Assembly (NCBI GenBank): GCA_937885235.1
Contig: CAKZZK010000189.1
Span: 1 to 34,933, forward strand
Origin: an uncultured Treponema sp.
GTDB taxonomy: Bacteria; Spirochaetota; Spirochaetia; Treponematales; Treponemataceae
Length of the DNA: 34,933 nucleotides
Direction: 5' to 3'
Part shown: positions 8,978-16,244 of the stretch, in pieces
Layout: every line of letters begins with the position of its first letter
How positions within the stretch are numbered: the first letter of the stretch is position 1
Translations under genes and position numbers: made by a program
The notes under the pieces: generated by a model
What the model was told of the DNA's origin: nothing
What the model saw: only the letters and a program-made list of their open reading frames with translations
Databases searched by the model: none

Positions 8978-9070
8978 CACCTTAAAGTTGCGACGCAAAC
9001 GGCATAACTCTAAGGTGAATTATATGGCAGAACTAACAGAAAGTCAAGTTTCACCTTAAAGTTGCGACGC
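8978..9070. repeat. Three copies of an AACTYTAAGGTG element around the ATPase promoter
   Basis: A 19-mer (complement GCGTCGCAACTTTAAGGTG) occurs at 8978-8996 and again at 9052-9070. A third, inverted copy of the core lies at 9006-9019, so 9006-9063 also forms a near-perfect inverted repeat with arms of about 14 bp. The ATPase promoter lies between the outer copies, and the copy nearest the gene contains its ribosome-binding site. An operator or a miniature mobile element could both explain this. Confidence 0.7.
9019..9047 (-). promoter_or_regulatory. Promoter of the ATPase gene
   Basis: On the minus strand TTGACT (complement of 9042-9047) is followed by a 17-nt spacer and a consensus TATAAT (complement of 9019-9024). 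Transcription should start near 9012, about 40 nt upstream of the ATPase ATG. The promoter sits inside the inverted arms of the AACTYTAAGGTG element. Confidence 0.8.
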
Positions 9071-9095
9071 TCGCGATACAAGTTTAAGATGAAAC

Positions 9096-9300
9096 CACGG
9101 CGGTCAATATGGCGGTGACAACATTCCCAACGAGCTGTACGAGTCCGCCATACTGGACGACTGCTCGCACTTCCGCTTCTTTTTGCAGGTGGCGCTGCCG
9201 CTCTTACTATGCGGTGGGTCGTAAAATACGCCGTGATGATAGTCCCCACGCTGTCAATCCTGTACGTCTACCCGTTTATTCTGAAAGATGGCACAGGACA
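9096..9300 (+). pseudogene. Decayed partial duplicate of the second ABC permease gene
   Basis: This stretch contains three blocks that match the permease gene at 6575-7489 almost base for base. Block 9096-9121 matches 6859-6884, 9117-9202 matches 7094-7180, and 9221-9280 matches the region from about 7382 to 7440. A short bridge at 9205-9220 matches about 7211-7226. The first junction falls in a shared GACAA, the signature of a 214-bp deletion between short direct repeats, which also shifts the frame. Bases 9281-9296 resemble the sequence just after the intact gene (about 7503-7521), so the duplication ran past its stop codon. It encodes nothing functional. It fills the otherwise empty interval 9071-9307. 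Confidence 0.9.
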
Positions 9301-9307
9301 GACCAAA

Positions 9308-10381
9308 TCATTTTCGAGCTTCTTCTCGCTTTCGTTCGTCCTCATCTGTTATCAGCTTTAGATACGCATTCCGCATATTCTGCGCGTTTATTTCCCATGA
9401 TTCATAGTCTGAATCTCCCCTGCGGTCGGGAACGCCGTAGGAATCACGCAAAATTGAGCCGATATAGTGCGTCAATTTCCGAGAGCCCTTTGTATTCAAA
9501 TGACCGCCATCATATAAATCATCACTGGCAAAGCCAATCTGGTTGAAAAACTGATTTGTATTGATGAAGTTCGCGCCATAGGCTTCTGCCAGCCGGGAAA
9601 CATAGTTGCAATACGGCTGCTCGGCGACGCAGTTATTGGAAGGAGCCCTTATGAGCAAAAGGGGAATGTCATATTCCTTGCACAGCTCCATGAACAGGCG
9701 GAGATACTGCTCTTCTTTCGGCATCATCATCTTTACTTCGCTGATTTCTGTCAAATCAACGGCAGGAGGATTTAGCGAAAGCCCCGTACCATAGCGGACA
9801 GAACTCCCTTTATTATTTATCAATTCCTTTGTCCACGGAAAATGCATGAAATCATCTGCCCTAATTTCCTTCCATCTGGAATGGAAAGTAGATATACTGA
9901 ACAAAACCGTCAGATGCCTTTCTTTTTGCGTTGATGCCCATACCGACTGCACCGCATTCTTTGACAGGTGCATTCCCTGTGTATTGCAGAGCTGACGGGC
10001 ATCATCCTGATATTCATAACCATAAAGTATCGGAGACATTTCCAGCGCGATGACCTTAGGTTGCTGCGTTTTCAATGCTTCCTTTAAAAAATAATAGCTG
10101 TTCCAGAATGGCTGAACGCTTCCCCACAAATTATAGCCCGCTATACCATACTCATGCCAGAGGGCTTCTTGATCAATTCCCAGACCCATCAAACTACAGC
10201 CACAGAACAATACATCCACCGTATTGCGTTTCTGCGCATAAAGATTTTGCATGGGGGTAATGCCGTCAGTGCGCTTTATCAGCAGGACATTGTGGACATA
10301 CCAGAATGAACAGAGAAATACCATGAAAAAGAGCACAGTCTTTACGGCTTTTCCTGCTGCCGTTGAAAAATCAGTTCCCAT
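9308..10381 (-). CDS. Membrane-anchored SGNH-hydrolase-like protein of acylation cluster 1
   Basis: This 357-residue protein has one N-terminal membrane helix (about residues 13-34, VKTVLFFMVFLCSFWYVH) and an extracytoplasmic domain of SGNH type. The nucleophile motif is CGCS with Ser63, and the late DGGHLN block (Asp291, His294) would complete a Ser-His-Asp triad. Such proteins (AlgJ/AlgX- or DltD-like) work with MBOAT proteins, taking the acyl group and placing it on a glycan or other envelope target. The gene starts 4 nt after the MBOAT stop and is the last of the cluster. It shares layout and fold with 33690-34745 but the two are strongly diverged. The acceptor is unknown. Confidence 0.82.
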   Translation of the reverse strand: MGTDFSTAAGKAVKTVLFFMVFLCSFWYVHNVLLIKRTDGITPMQNLYAQKRNTVDVLFCGCSLMGLGIDQEALWHEYGIAGYNLWGSVQPFWNSYYFLKEALKTQQPKVIALEMSPILYGYEYQDDARQLCNTQGMHLSKNAVQSVWASTQKERHLTVLFSISTFHSRWKEIRADDFMHFPWTKELINNKGSSVRYGTGLSLNPPAVDLTEISEVKMMMPKEEQYLRLFMELCKEYDIPLLLIRAPSNNCVAEQPYCNYVSRLAEAYGANFINTNQFFNQIGFASDDLYDGGHLNTKGSRKLTHYIGSILRDSYGVPDRRGDSDYESWEINAQNMRNAYLKLITDEDERKREEARK

Positions 10382-10384
10382 AAG

Positions 10385-11950
10385 TCAAAATCCTGCATAT
10401 ATAAACGCATTCGCGTTATAGTCCGGTCCATACATTCCGAAGATAATCACGCTGAACACCAGCCCCAGATACATCGCCCAGCGGAAGGCAATGTTCTGCT
10501 CCGCCAGCCTCATGCGGACGCTCCTTGCCTGCTCCAGGTTCGACACGAGCAGCATGACAAGCAGCCCGATGACCGCCACGGTGAAGTCCATCACATCAAG
10601 CCCCAGCTTGAACAATGTGCCGTCAAAGAGCACCCACGGATTCCACTGCGAAAACAGCCTGCGCCATATCCTGAGCCCCTCGGAAAACGAAAACGCGCGG
10701 TCAAAGGCGATGCTCGCGGAAAAGAGGGCAAAGGTCCGCACGCGCCTGAAAAAGCGCCAGCTCGCTGCCTCCGTGTTGATGCGCAGCGCCTTCACGGGCA
10801 GCGCAAACAGGGGCTCAAGCAGCTGTCCGCCCGCTATCATCATAAAGAAGAACAGGCCTGAGCCGAATATGTATTTCCACGAGCCGCCGTGCCAGAAGCC
10901 GACGGTGAACCACACCACGAACATGCCGCACCAGGTGGGGATGAGCCTTGCGTAGCGGTTCTTCTTTCCGAGAGATTTTTTCAGGAACGAAGACAGAGCC
11001 TGTATTCCCCGCGATTTGAGGATGGGATAGAGCACGTAATCCTTTACCCAGAGCCCGAGCGTGATGTGCCACCGCCGCCATATTTCAGACAGGCTCGTGG
11101 CAAAGAAAGGCGTGCGGAAGTTTTCCGGCAGGGCGAAGCCGAAGAGCTGCCCCGTGCCGAGCACGATGTCTATGCAGCCGGAAAAATCGCAGTACACCTG
11201 CAGGGTGTAACAGGCAAAGCCCACCGCTATGACTATGCCCGCATAGTTTTCATAAGCGCCGTAGACGGTCCCCACGATGAGCGCAAGCCTGTCCGCCACG
11301 ACCATCTTTTTGAACAGCCCCCAGACGATGCGCTGCACGCCGAAGCAGAACTGCGTATAATCAAAGCGGTGCCGCACAAAGAGCTGCTCCTTCATCTCCG
11401 CATAGCGGGCAATCGGTCCCGATGTCCCCAATGGCAGGAGGATGACGGACAGCGCGAACTTGAACGGGTTCCTCTGGACCGGCGCCGTGCCCCAGTACAC
11501 GTCGAGCACGTAGCTGATGAGCATGAGCGACAGGTAGGAAATGCCGAAGGGTGCCGTTATATCCAGATCCGCGGGCCTGTGCCCCGTGGCAAGCCCTATG
11601 AGGAAGCGGAAGAAGCCCCGCTCCTTGAAGAATATGAGCACCGCCGCATCGAATAGGACCGCGCCGAGCACTGCCGCCAGCCTGTGCCTCCGTTCCGCCC
11701 TGCCCGCATACAGCGCGGCGAAATATGACGCAGCAAGAGGGGCAAGCATGCAGATGTTCCCCCGCCACGGCGCATTCGCCGTATAGAATGCCGCGCTTGC
11801 CATGAGCAGGAGCTGCCACTGCATCTTTCTGCACACCGTATAATACAGGACGGCAAGCAGGAAGATGCCTGCGAAGAAGTACGGCGAGAGTATGGTCAGG
11901 AGCCGCCCGTAGACGATATGGATATAGGCATCATAAATAAACTGCTTCAT
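10385..11950 (-). CDS. MBOAT-family O-acyltransferase of acylation cluster 1
   Basis: This 521-residue polytopic membrane protein belongs to the AlgI/DltB-type MBOAT family. It has many hydrophobic segments, the cytoplasmic motif WRRWHITLGLWVKDY (His295) and the catalytic-type His354 in GFWHGGSW. The family takes an acyl group from a carrier in the cytoplasm and passes it through the membrane. The gene lies directly upstream of the SGNH partner and downstream of ACP, MaoC and SDR genes, so the donor is probably an acyl-ACP made by the same operon. AAAGGG lies upstream of the ATG. Its paralogue is at 32108-33703. Confidence 0.94.
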   Translation of the reverse strand: MKQFIYDAYIHIVYGRLLTILSPYFFAGIFLLAVLYYTVCRKMQWQLLLMASAAFYTANAPWRGNICMLAPLAASYFAALYAGRAERRHRLAAVLGAVLFDAAVLIFFKERGFFRFLIGLATGHRPADLDITAPFGISYLSLMLISYVLDVYWGTAPVQRNPFKFALSVILLPLGTSGPIARYAEMKEQLFVRHRFDYTQFCFGVQRIVWGLFKKMVVADRLALIVGTVYGAYENYAGIVIAVGFACYTLQVYCDFSGCIDIVLGTGQLFGFALPENFRTPFFATSLSEIWRRWHITLGLWVKDYVLYPILKSRGIQALSSFLKKSLGKKNRYARLIPTWCGMFVVWFTVGFWHGGSWKYIFGSGLFFFMMIAGGQLLEPLFALPVKALRINTEAASWRFFRRVRTFALFSASIAFDRAFSFSEGLRIWRRLFSQWNPWVLFDGTLFKLGLDVMDFTVAVIGLLVMLLVSNLEQARSVRMRLAEQNIAFRWAMYLGLVFSVIIFGMYGPDYNANAFIYAGF

Positions 11951-11965
11951 TACGGTATCCCTTTG

Positions 11966-12709
11966 TCAGACAGTACTTCCATTAGTGACGCAGAGGTTTT
12001 CACCATGTATGTAGTTTGCGCCGTCAGAAAGCAAAAATACTGCCGCGGGCACAATATCCGCAGGGGTGGCATTCCTGCCGCCGGGACTGCCAGCTGCCGT
12101 CATCTGAACGATACGGCTGTCAACATTCTGGAGAAATTTTGTCTCCACCATCGATGGTGACAGCGCGTTGATGTTCACAGCCTTGCCCGCATAATCTGCG
12201 GCGACTGCACGCACCGCTCCCAGCAGCGCATGCTTGGTGATGATATAATCCGCCATAAAGCGCGGCGGGCGTTCGACCACGTAAGACGTTACTACTACTA
12301 CCTTATTATGCGCACGCCTCTTCGCCATAACAGGGAGGAATACCTGCATAATGTGCATAAAGGAGCATACCTGTATATCTATATCTATGCGCAGGCTGTC
12401 CGCATCAAATTCCTTCAGCTTCATATAGCGAAAAGGGCGGGCGGCTAGATGCACGATATGTGTAGGTGCATCGCAGACGGACTGCACCTGCCGTATCAAA
12501 GACTCAACATCTTCATCATCGCTTAAATCAGCCCGAACAGGCATAAGCGCGTTGCCCTCCCGCAGGGGAATCGCCTCCAATGCCTCAGCGGATGAATGAT
12601 AATGCGCGATGAACAGGCAGCCCTGATTTTCCTTGTCCAGAGCCCTGATGAGCTCCCGCCCCATATCAGCTGACGCTCCGAGTATGAGGTATGTTTTTTC
12701 ATAGCTCAC
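11966..12709 (-). CDS. Short-chain dehydrogenase/reductase (FabG-like)
   Basis: This 247-residue NAD(P)-dependent oxidoreductase has a Rossmann glycine motif GASADMG at residues 11-17 and a catalytic set Ser142, Tyr155 and Lys159 (YIITK). The LSPSMVET segment is typical of FabG-like SDRs. FabG-type members reduce 3-ketoacyl thioesters; here the neighbours (ACP, MaoC, FkbH) suggest an ACP-bound substrate. The gene starts at GTG and overlaps the MaoC stop by 4 nt (GTGA), which implies translational coupling. An alternative is a sugar-nucleotide SDR, but its size and motif spacing fit FabG better. Confidence 0.88.
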   Translation of the reverse strand: MSYEKTYLILGASADMGRELIRALDKENQGCLFIAHYHSSAEALEAIPLREGNALMPVRADLSDDEDVESLIRQVQSVCDAPTHIVHLAARPFRYMKLKEFDADSLRIDIDIQVCSFMHIMQVFLPVMAKRRAHNKVVVVTSYVVERPPRFMADYIITKHALLGAVRAVAADYAGKAVNINALSPSMVETKFLQNVDSRIVQMTAAGSPGGRNATPADIVPAAVFLLSDGANYIHGENLCVTNGSTV

Positions 12710-13128
12710 TTAAGGCACCCCGCTACAATCTTCGCTTTGTTCACTTTCTCACCGTGCTGGTTTCGTATTTCCGCACGTATCGTAAGCCGTTTGAATGTGT
12801 CATGCTTCTCTATAACGGTACCGCCCACTGTAAGCACATCACCTATATATACGGGCTTGTGGAACTGGGAATCCACCTGCTGGAGCAGGGCATAGCGTCC
12901 CGGCAGGTAGACGCCGACAAGCGTGGAACAAAGGGAGGAGGCAAGCATCCCGTATACCACACGGTCCCTGAATCCCTGCCCCCGCGCATAGTCTGCATCT
13001 ATATGGAGCGGGTTGCAGTCTCCTGTGAGGGACAGGAATTGCGCCATCATATCTGCCGTCACCATCACGGTAAACTCCTCGCGGCTCGCCCCCGAGGCGG
13101 CAAGGACATCGTATGTATATTCGTTCAT
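12706..13128 (-). CDS. MaoC-like hydratase/dehydratase
   Basis: This 140-residue single-hotdog protein carries the (R)-specific hydratase signature FLSLTGDCNPLHIDADYA. Asp37 and His42 are the expected catalytic pair. The family adds or removes water on hydroxyacyl/enoyl thioesters of CoA or ACP. It sits 3 nt after the ACP gene and overlaps the SDR gene, so dehydration of an ACP-bound acyl group is the natural reading. AAGG lies just upstream of the ATG. Confidence 0.9.
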   Translation of the reverse strand: MNEYTYDVLAASGASREEFTVMVTADMMAQFLSLTGDCNPLHIDADYARGQGFRDRVVYGMLASSLCSTLVGVYLPGRYALLQQVDSQFHKPVYIGDVLTVGGTVIEKHDTFKRLTIRAEIRNQHGEKVNKAKIVAGCLK

Positions 13129-13131
13129 GCC

Positions 13132-13374
13132 TTATTTCATTCTCTGGATGATGATGTCCACCATCTCGCCCACGTTCTTGAGCTTGGTTGTCTCGCCCAT
13201 GCTGAACTTGATGCTGAACTCCTTTTCCACCGCCACCACGAGGTTGATGTGGCTCAGCGAGTCCCAGTCCTCTATGTCGTCTGCGCTCGTCGTCTCTGTC
13301 ACCGTGATGTCCTCGTCATCAAAGACATCGCGGAACACTCCGTTCAATTTCCCAAAAATTTCTTCCCTGTTCAT
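13132..13374 (-). CDS. Acyl carrier protein of acylation cluster 1
   Basis: This 80-residue acidic four-helix protein has the phosphopantetheine site DWDSLSH, with Ser39 as the attachment residue. It is not the housekeeping fatty-acid ACP type; the IEDWDSLSHINLV stretch is common in carrier proteins of specialised clusters. It likely carries the small acyl group loaded by the FkbH-like protein and processed by the SDR and MaoC. TAGGAG lies 6 nt before the ATG. A toxin-antitoxin module on the other strand separates it from the FkbH gene, so it may need its own promoter; none is clear. Confidence 0.93.
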   Translation of the reverse strand: MNREEIFGKLNGVFRDVFDDEDITVTETTSADDIEDWDSLSHINLVVAVEKEFSIKFSMGETTKLKNVGEMVDIIIQRMK

Positions 13375-13394
13375 AAAAACTCCTATAATCGTTG

Positions 13395-13440
13395 TTGATA
13401 TTCTCTATTTATCGTGCTACATTACAAATGTGAGGTAGCA
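13395..13440 (+). promoter_or_regulatory. Promoter and palindromic operator of the toxin-antitoxin module
   Basis: TTGATA (13395-13400), a 17-nt spacer and TACATT (13418-13423) form a plausible promoter. An imperfect 26-bp palindrome with perfect 6-bp ends (TGCTAC at 13415-13420, GTAGCA at 13435-13440) covers the -10, the start point and the ribosome-binding site (GAGG). This fits autorepression by a RelB/DinJ-type antitoxin. Confidence 0.65.
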
Positions 13441-13442
13441 TA

Positions 13443-13694
13443 ATGGCAACTATAAACATTACTATGGATGACGGCACAAAAACCGCATTCGAGGGATTCT
13501 GTGAATCCGTGGGGCTCACTGTTTCTGCGGCTATGAATATGTTTGCAAAGATAACCATACGCGAAAACCGCATTCCCTTTAACATTTCCGACGACCCATT
13601 TTGGACTGCAGAAAACCAAAATTGTCTGCGCAAGTCTGTCAAAGACATTGAATCTGGACGTTTCACAGCCCACGAAATCATTGAGGCAGAATGA
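13443..13694 (+). CDS. RelB/DinJ-family antitoxin
   Basis: This 83-residue protein has an N-terminal ribbon-helix-helix (MATINITMDDGTKTAFEGFC, then a helix with GLTVSAAMNMFAKITI). Its C-terminal tail should wrap the toxin. The family neutralises a ribosome-dependent RNase and represses its own operon through the RHH domain. It is followed by a YoeB-type toxin gene with a 4-nt overlap. The pair lies on the strand opposite to the acylation cluster, between its first and second genes. GAGG precedes the ATG within a palindromic operator. Confidence 0.92.
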   Translation: MATINITMDDGTKTAFEGFCESVGLTVSAAMNMFAKITIRENRIPFNISDDPFWTAENQNCLRKSVKDIESGRFTAHEIIEAE

Positions 13695-13951
13695 TGCAAA
13701 AAAATTGGTCAGATACCGCCTGGGAAGATTATCTTGCATTGCAATCGGACAAAAAGCTTTTGAAAAAGGCAAATGAGCTTCTGAAAGACATAGAGCGAAA
13801 TGGCTATGAAGGGCTTGGAAAACCCGAAGCACTGAAAGGAGACTTGTCTGGCTATTGGAGCCGAAGAATTGACGAGTATCACCGCATCGTGTATAAAATT
13901 GAGGACGGTGCAATATACATTGCCTTTTGCGGAACGCATTACCACAAATAG
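13691..13951 (+). CDS. yoeB: YoeB/Txe-family toxin
   Basis: This 86-residue mRNA interferase of the RelE superfamily cleaves mRNA in the ribosome. It aligns without gaps over most of its length to E. coli YoeB as I remember it. The conserved catalytic residues fall at the same numbers: Glu46 in GKPEALKG, Arg65 in DEYHR, and His83-Tyr84 near the C-terminus. Two extra residues follow. The ATG overlaps the antitoxin stop (ATGATG), typical of coupled toxin-antitoxin pairs. All key residues are present, so it should be active. It ends 12 nt before the convergent end of the FkbH-like gene. Confidence 0.95.
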   Translation: MMQKNWSDTAWEDYLALQSDKKLLKKANELLKDIERNGYEGLGKPEALKGDLSGYWSRRIDEYHRIVYKIEDGAIYIAFCGTHYHK

Positions 13952-13963
13952 CGCTAACGCCCA

Positions 13964-15799
13964 TCATTCAGCGACCTTTTCGCCGTTCACCGCGATTACA
14001 TGGTTGCGCCTTTCGTAGCCCGCCACGCTGCGCGTCCATGTCGTGTTTCCATCAGCATCCTCCGCGCTTTTTGCAAAGCCGTGCAGGGCGTAGAAATCCC
14101 TGACCATTTTGTTCTTCGCAGTCGGGTAGTAATAGCCGACCACCTTCTCAATCCCGCGCGAGGCGCATTCTGCCATAAGGCTGTCCATCATGGCAAACTC
14201 CATGTCCCGCTTCAGCACGCGGCAGCTCATCAGCCACAGGTCTATGTGGAATACCTTTCCTCCCGCACCGCTGTGCCCGAACACAACGCTCACCACGCCG
14301 TTGTCGCCGAACCTGTCTTCAAGCCTGCCATAGAGCGTGATGTAATTCCCGTCCGCCGACACCCGCTCTATGTCCGCCTGCGTGCAGCGGAGCGTGGTCA
14401 GGTTGAACTGGTTCGACTTGTTCGTGAGCTGCGCGATGCGCGACATATATAAGGAAGAAAACGGCTTTATCTCCGCCTTCATCTCAAGCGACTTCAGATA
14501 CTCGCCGTAATCGGCAAAGCTTGCTTCCTGCCTTGCCCGCTCGGCATTCGCCTTATACATCTCGTTGCGCTTCAGGTCGTCGGCTGAGAACGCCGTCACC
14601 TCGAAGAAGCCGCTCCGGTCAAGGACGGTGATGTAGCGCTCCGGCGCGCCCATCTCCGGTACGGCGACCTGTGCGCCCGCAAGCCCGCCGTTTCCGCCGG
14701 TACTGGCGCGCACGATTTCACGCTCGGCGGGATTGTCGTCAATGAACACCATCGCGTCACTTCCAATGTTCAGCACCTTTGCCGTCTCCGCAAGGTTCCT
14801 GTCCTTCGGATTCCAGTTCGCCTTTATCACGATGAAATCCTCCGGCTTCAAAATGCTGTCGGGACGGTTCAGCCCTGCAAGCGCGTTCTCCTCCTCGTTC
14901 TTTGAGTCTACCGTCAGGAGCACGCCGAGGTCCTTGTGCGCCTTGAGGTAGCCCTGGAACTCGGCATAGAGCTGGCCGGCGGAAGTCTCCTGCCCTATCT
15001 CGATGTTGTCCGCGCCGTCGTCCCCCACGATACCGCCCCAGAGCGTGTTGTCGAGGTCGCAGGCCGCAGCCTTTTTGTTCCTGCCATAGATTGACTTGAT
15101 GATGTTCGCGAGGTTGAAGGCGAACTCGGGGATGGCGTCCACGCACATCGCATATTTGTACATGTGCCAGTAAAACGGGTCCGCCCACTTCTGCAGGCCG
15201 TAGCACGATGCCATATAATTGCTGTCGTTGATATAGAAGTTCTCGTGGGAAGCCGCGTAATCATAGAGCTTCTGGTTGAGCCGCGAGACGAAATTGCACT
15301 TTCCCCGCGCGTCCCATGCGTCGCGGTTGCCGAGCAGGCGGTAGAAGGGCAGCTCGAAGTTGTTCTGGATTACGGGGCAGCGGTAGGCTTCCGCAATCCT
15401 GCGCCACATCGCCTCGAAATGCTCATACTGTGCGGCAAGCTTCGCCTCCACGCCCTCCGCCGTATCGCGTACCGTGGGAAAGTCGGTGATGTTCCTCGTG
15501 CTCGTGTGGATGAAAATCAAATCCGGCTTGAAGGCGGCAAGCTCCGCGTTGTCGAACATCACGTCGTTCCAGTACTGGGTGTACTCGCTCTCGTAGAACT
15601 CAGGCGCGATGCCTTCATCGAGCAGGAAGAGCTCGAGGATTTCGCGGATGTCGTGCGTGGTGGAGCCGCCGAGGATGGCTATCTTCTTGTGCAGGAGGCG
15701 CACGCCCTGTGCTTCCGCCTGCGAGAGCAGCTCCCGTTTGAGCGACTTGCGCTTCTTGAGTATGTATGACGAATCGAATGGATATGTTAGTTTTAACAA
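13964..15799 (-). CDS. FkbH/BF1531-like HAD-IIIC protein (predicted glyceryl-ACP synthase)
   Basis: This 611-residue protein has three parts. An N-terminal SGNH-like domain spans about 38-235 (GGSTTHD at 44-50). A central HAD domain spans about 243-375, with DLDNT at 248-252, the Ser299 segment VDSKN, and FIDDNP at 352-357. A GNAT-like C-terminal domain covers about 440-600. FkbH proteins take the glyceryl group of 1,3-bisphosphoglycerate, dephosphorylate it and load it on a carrier protein; the three-part architecture is that of BF1531-like proteins in surface-polysaccharide loci. The adjacent ACP is the probable partner. The start is TTG, because a stop lies two codons upstream and the N-terminus matches the family (PFDSSYILKKRKSLKREL). 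An XRE gene is divergent. Confidence 0.9.
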   Translation of the reverse strand: MLKLTYPFDSSYILKKRKSLKRELLSQAEAQGVRLLHKKIAILGGSTTHDIREILELFLLDEGIAPEFYESEYTQYWNDVMFDNAELAAFKPDLIFIHTSTRNITDFPTVRDTAEGVEAKLAAQYEHFEAMWRRIAEAYRCPVIQNNFELPFYRLLGNRDAWDARGKCNFVSRLNQKLYDYAASHENFYINDSNYMASCYGLQKWADPFYWHMYKYAMCVDAIPEFAFNLANIIKSIYGRNKKAAACDLDNTLWGGIVGDDGADNIEIGQETSAGQLYAEFQGYLKAHKDLGVLLTVDSKNEEENALAGLNRPDSILKPEDFIVIKANWNPKDRNLAETAKVLNIGSDAMVFIDDNPAEREIVRASTGGNGGLAGAQVAVPEMGAPERYITVLDRSGFFEVTAFSADDLKRNEMYKANAERARQEASFADYGEYLKSLEMKAEIKPFSSLYMSRIAQLTNKSNQFNLTTLRCTQADIERVSADGNYITLYGRLEDRFGDNGVVSVVFGHSGAGGKVFHIDLWLMSCRVLKRDMEFAMMDSLMAECASRGIEKVVGYYYPTAKNKMVRDFYALHGFAKSAEDADGNTTWTRSVAGYERRNHVIAVNGEKVAE

Positions 15800-15816
15800 T
15801 TTTTACCGCCAAAATA

Positions 15817-15823
15817 CGTAAAT
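15817..15823. promoter_or_regulatory. CGTAAAT site downstream of the FkbH-gene start point
   Basis: The heptamer CGTAAAT, inside the palindromic core TACGTA, lies about 14-20 nt after the predicted start point of the FkbH-like gene. The same heptamer recurs at 15882-15888 and, inverted, at 32029-32035 beside the second XRE gene. It is a candidate operator for the XRE proteins. Confidence 0.4.
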
Positions 15824-15843
15824 CTAACAGTTTTAATGTTTGT

Positions 15844-15872
15844 ACTATACCGAAAATCAACATTCATGGCAA
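15844..15872 (-). promoter_or_regulatory. Promoter of the FkbH-like gene (acylation cluster 1)
   Basis: On the minus strand TTGCCA (complement of 15867-15872), a 17-nt spacer and TATAGT (complement of 15844-15849) make a good promoter. The start point should be near 15837, about 38 nt before the TTG start codon. It is divergent from the XRE promoter. Confidence 0.65.
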
Positions 15873-15881
15873 TAGGGATTA

Positions 15882-15899
15882 CGTAAATTTGAGTACTAT
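15882..15899 (+). promoter_or_regulatory. Leaderless-type promoter and CGTAAAT operator of the first XRE gene
   Basis: CGTAAAT (15882-15888), 5 nt, TACTAT (-10-like, 15894-15899), 6 nt, ATG. The second XRE gene has the same layout. There is no Shine-Dalgarno sequence and no good -35. Transcription would start at about the A of the ATG. Confidence 0.5.
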
Positions 15900-15905
15900 A
15901 ACGGC

Positions 15906-16241
15906 ATGGGGTTTAAGGAAAATCTGAAATCTGAGCTGGCATTCCAAGATATGCTCGTAAAGGAACTTGCCATCAAAACAGGAATTAGCAAGCGCACGTT
16001 GGACAATTACTTGCGTGACAAACATTCCGACCCTACGGCAGAGAACGCAGTGAAGATAGCCCATGCTTTAGGAGTTTCCGTAGAATATCTAATGACAGGA
16101 GATACAACAGGCTTTGTCATGGTGCCGGAAAGCAGCGATTTGAGGCTCATCATCAACGGCATGGAAGGCCTGCTCCCCGAAGAACGGCTTATAGTCCTTG
16201 ACCTCATCAACTCCCTCAAACTCCGCCTGCACGTCAAGTAA
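15906..16241 (+). CDS. XRE-family helix-turn-helix regulator (cluster 1)
   Basis: This 111-residue DNA-binding protein has an N-terminal lambda-Cro/CI-type HTH at about residues 8-65 (MLVKELAIKTGISKRTLDNY, followed by AVKIAHALGVSVEYLMTG). A short C-terminal tail may be for dimerisation. It is divergent from the FkbH-like gene and its paralogue at 31668-32012 is divergent from the second MBOAT gene. Control of the two acylation clusters is therefore likely but inferred. The message is probably leaderless. It ends 3 nt from the convergent LptD-like gene. Confidence 0.9.
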   Translation: MGFKENLKSELAFQDMLVKELAIKTGISKRTLDNYLRDKHSDPTAENAVKIAHALGVSVEYLMTGDTTGFVMVPESSDLRLIINGMEGLLPEERLIVLDLINSLKLRLHVK

Positions 16242-16244
16242 ATC

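Noticed and set aside
10889..11656. Open frame opposite the first MBOAT gene
   Set aside because: Its His/Pro/Glu-rich translation is typical of antisense to GC-rich membrane coding; no domain is visible.
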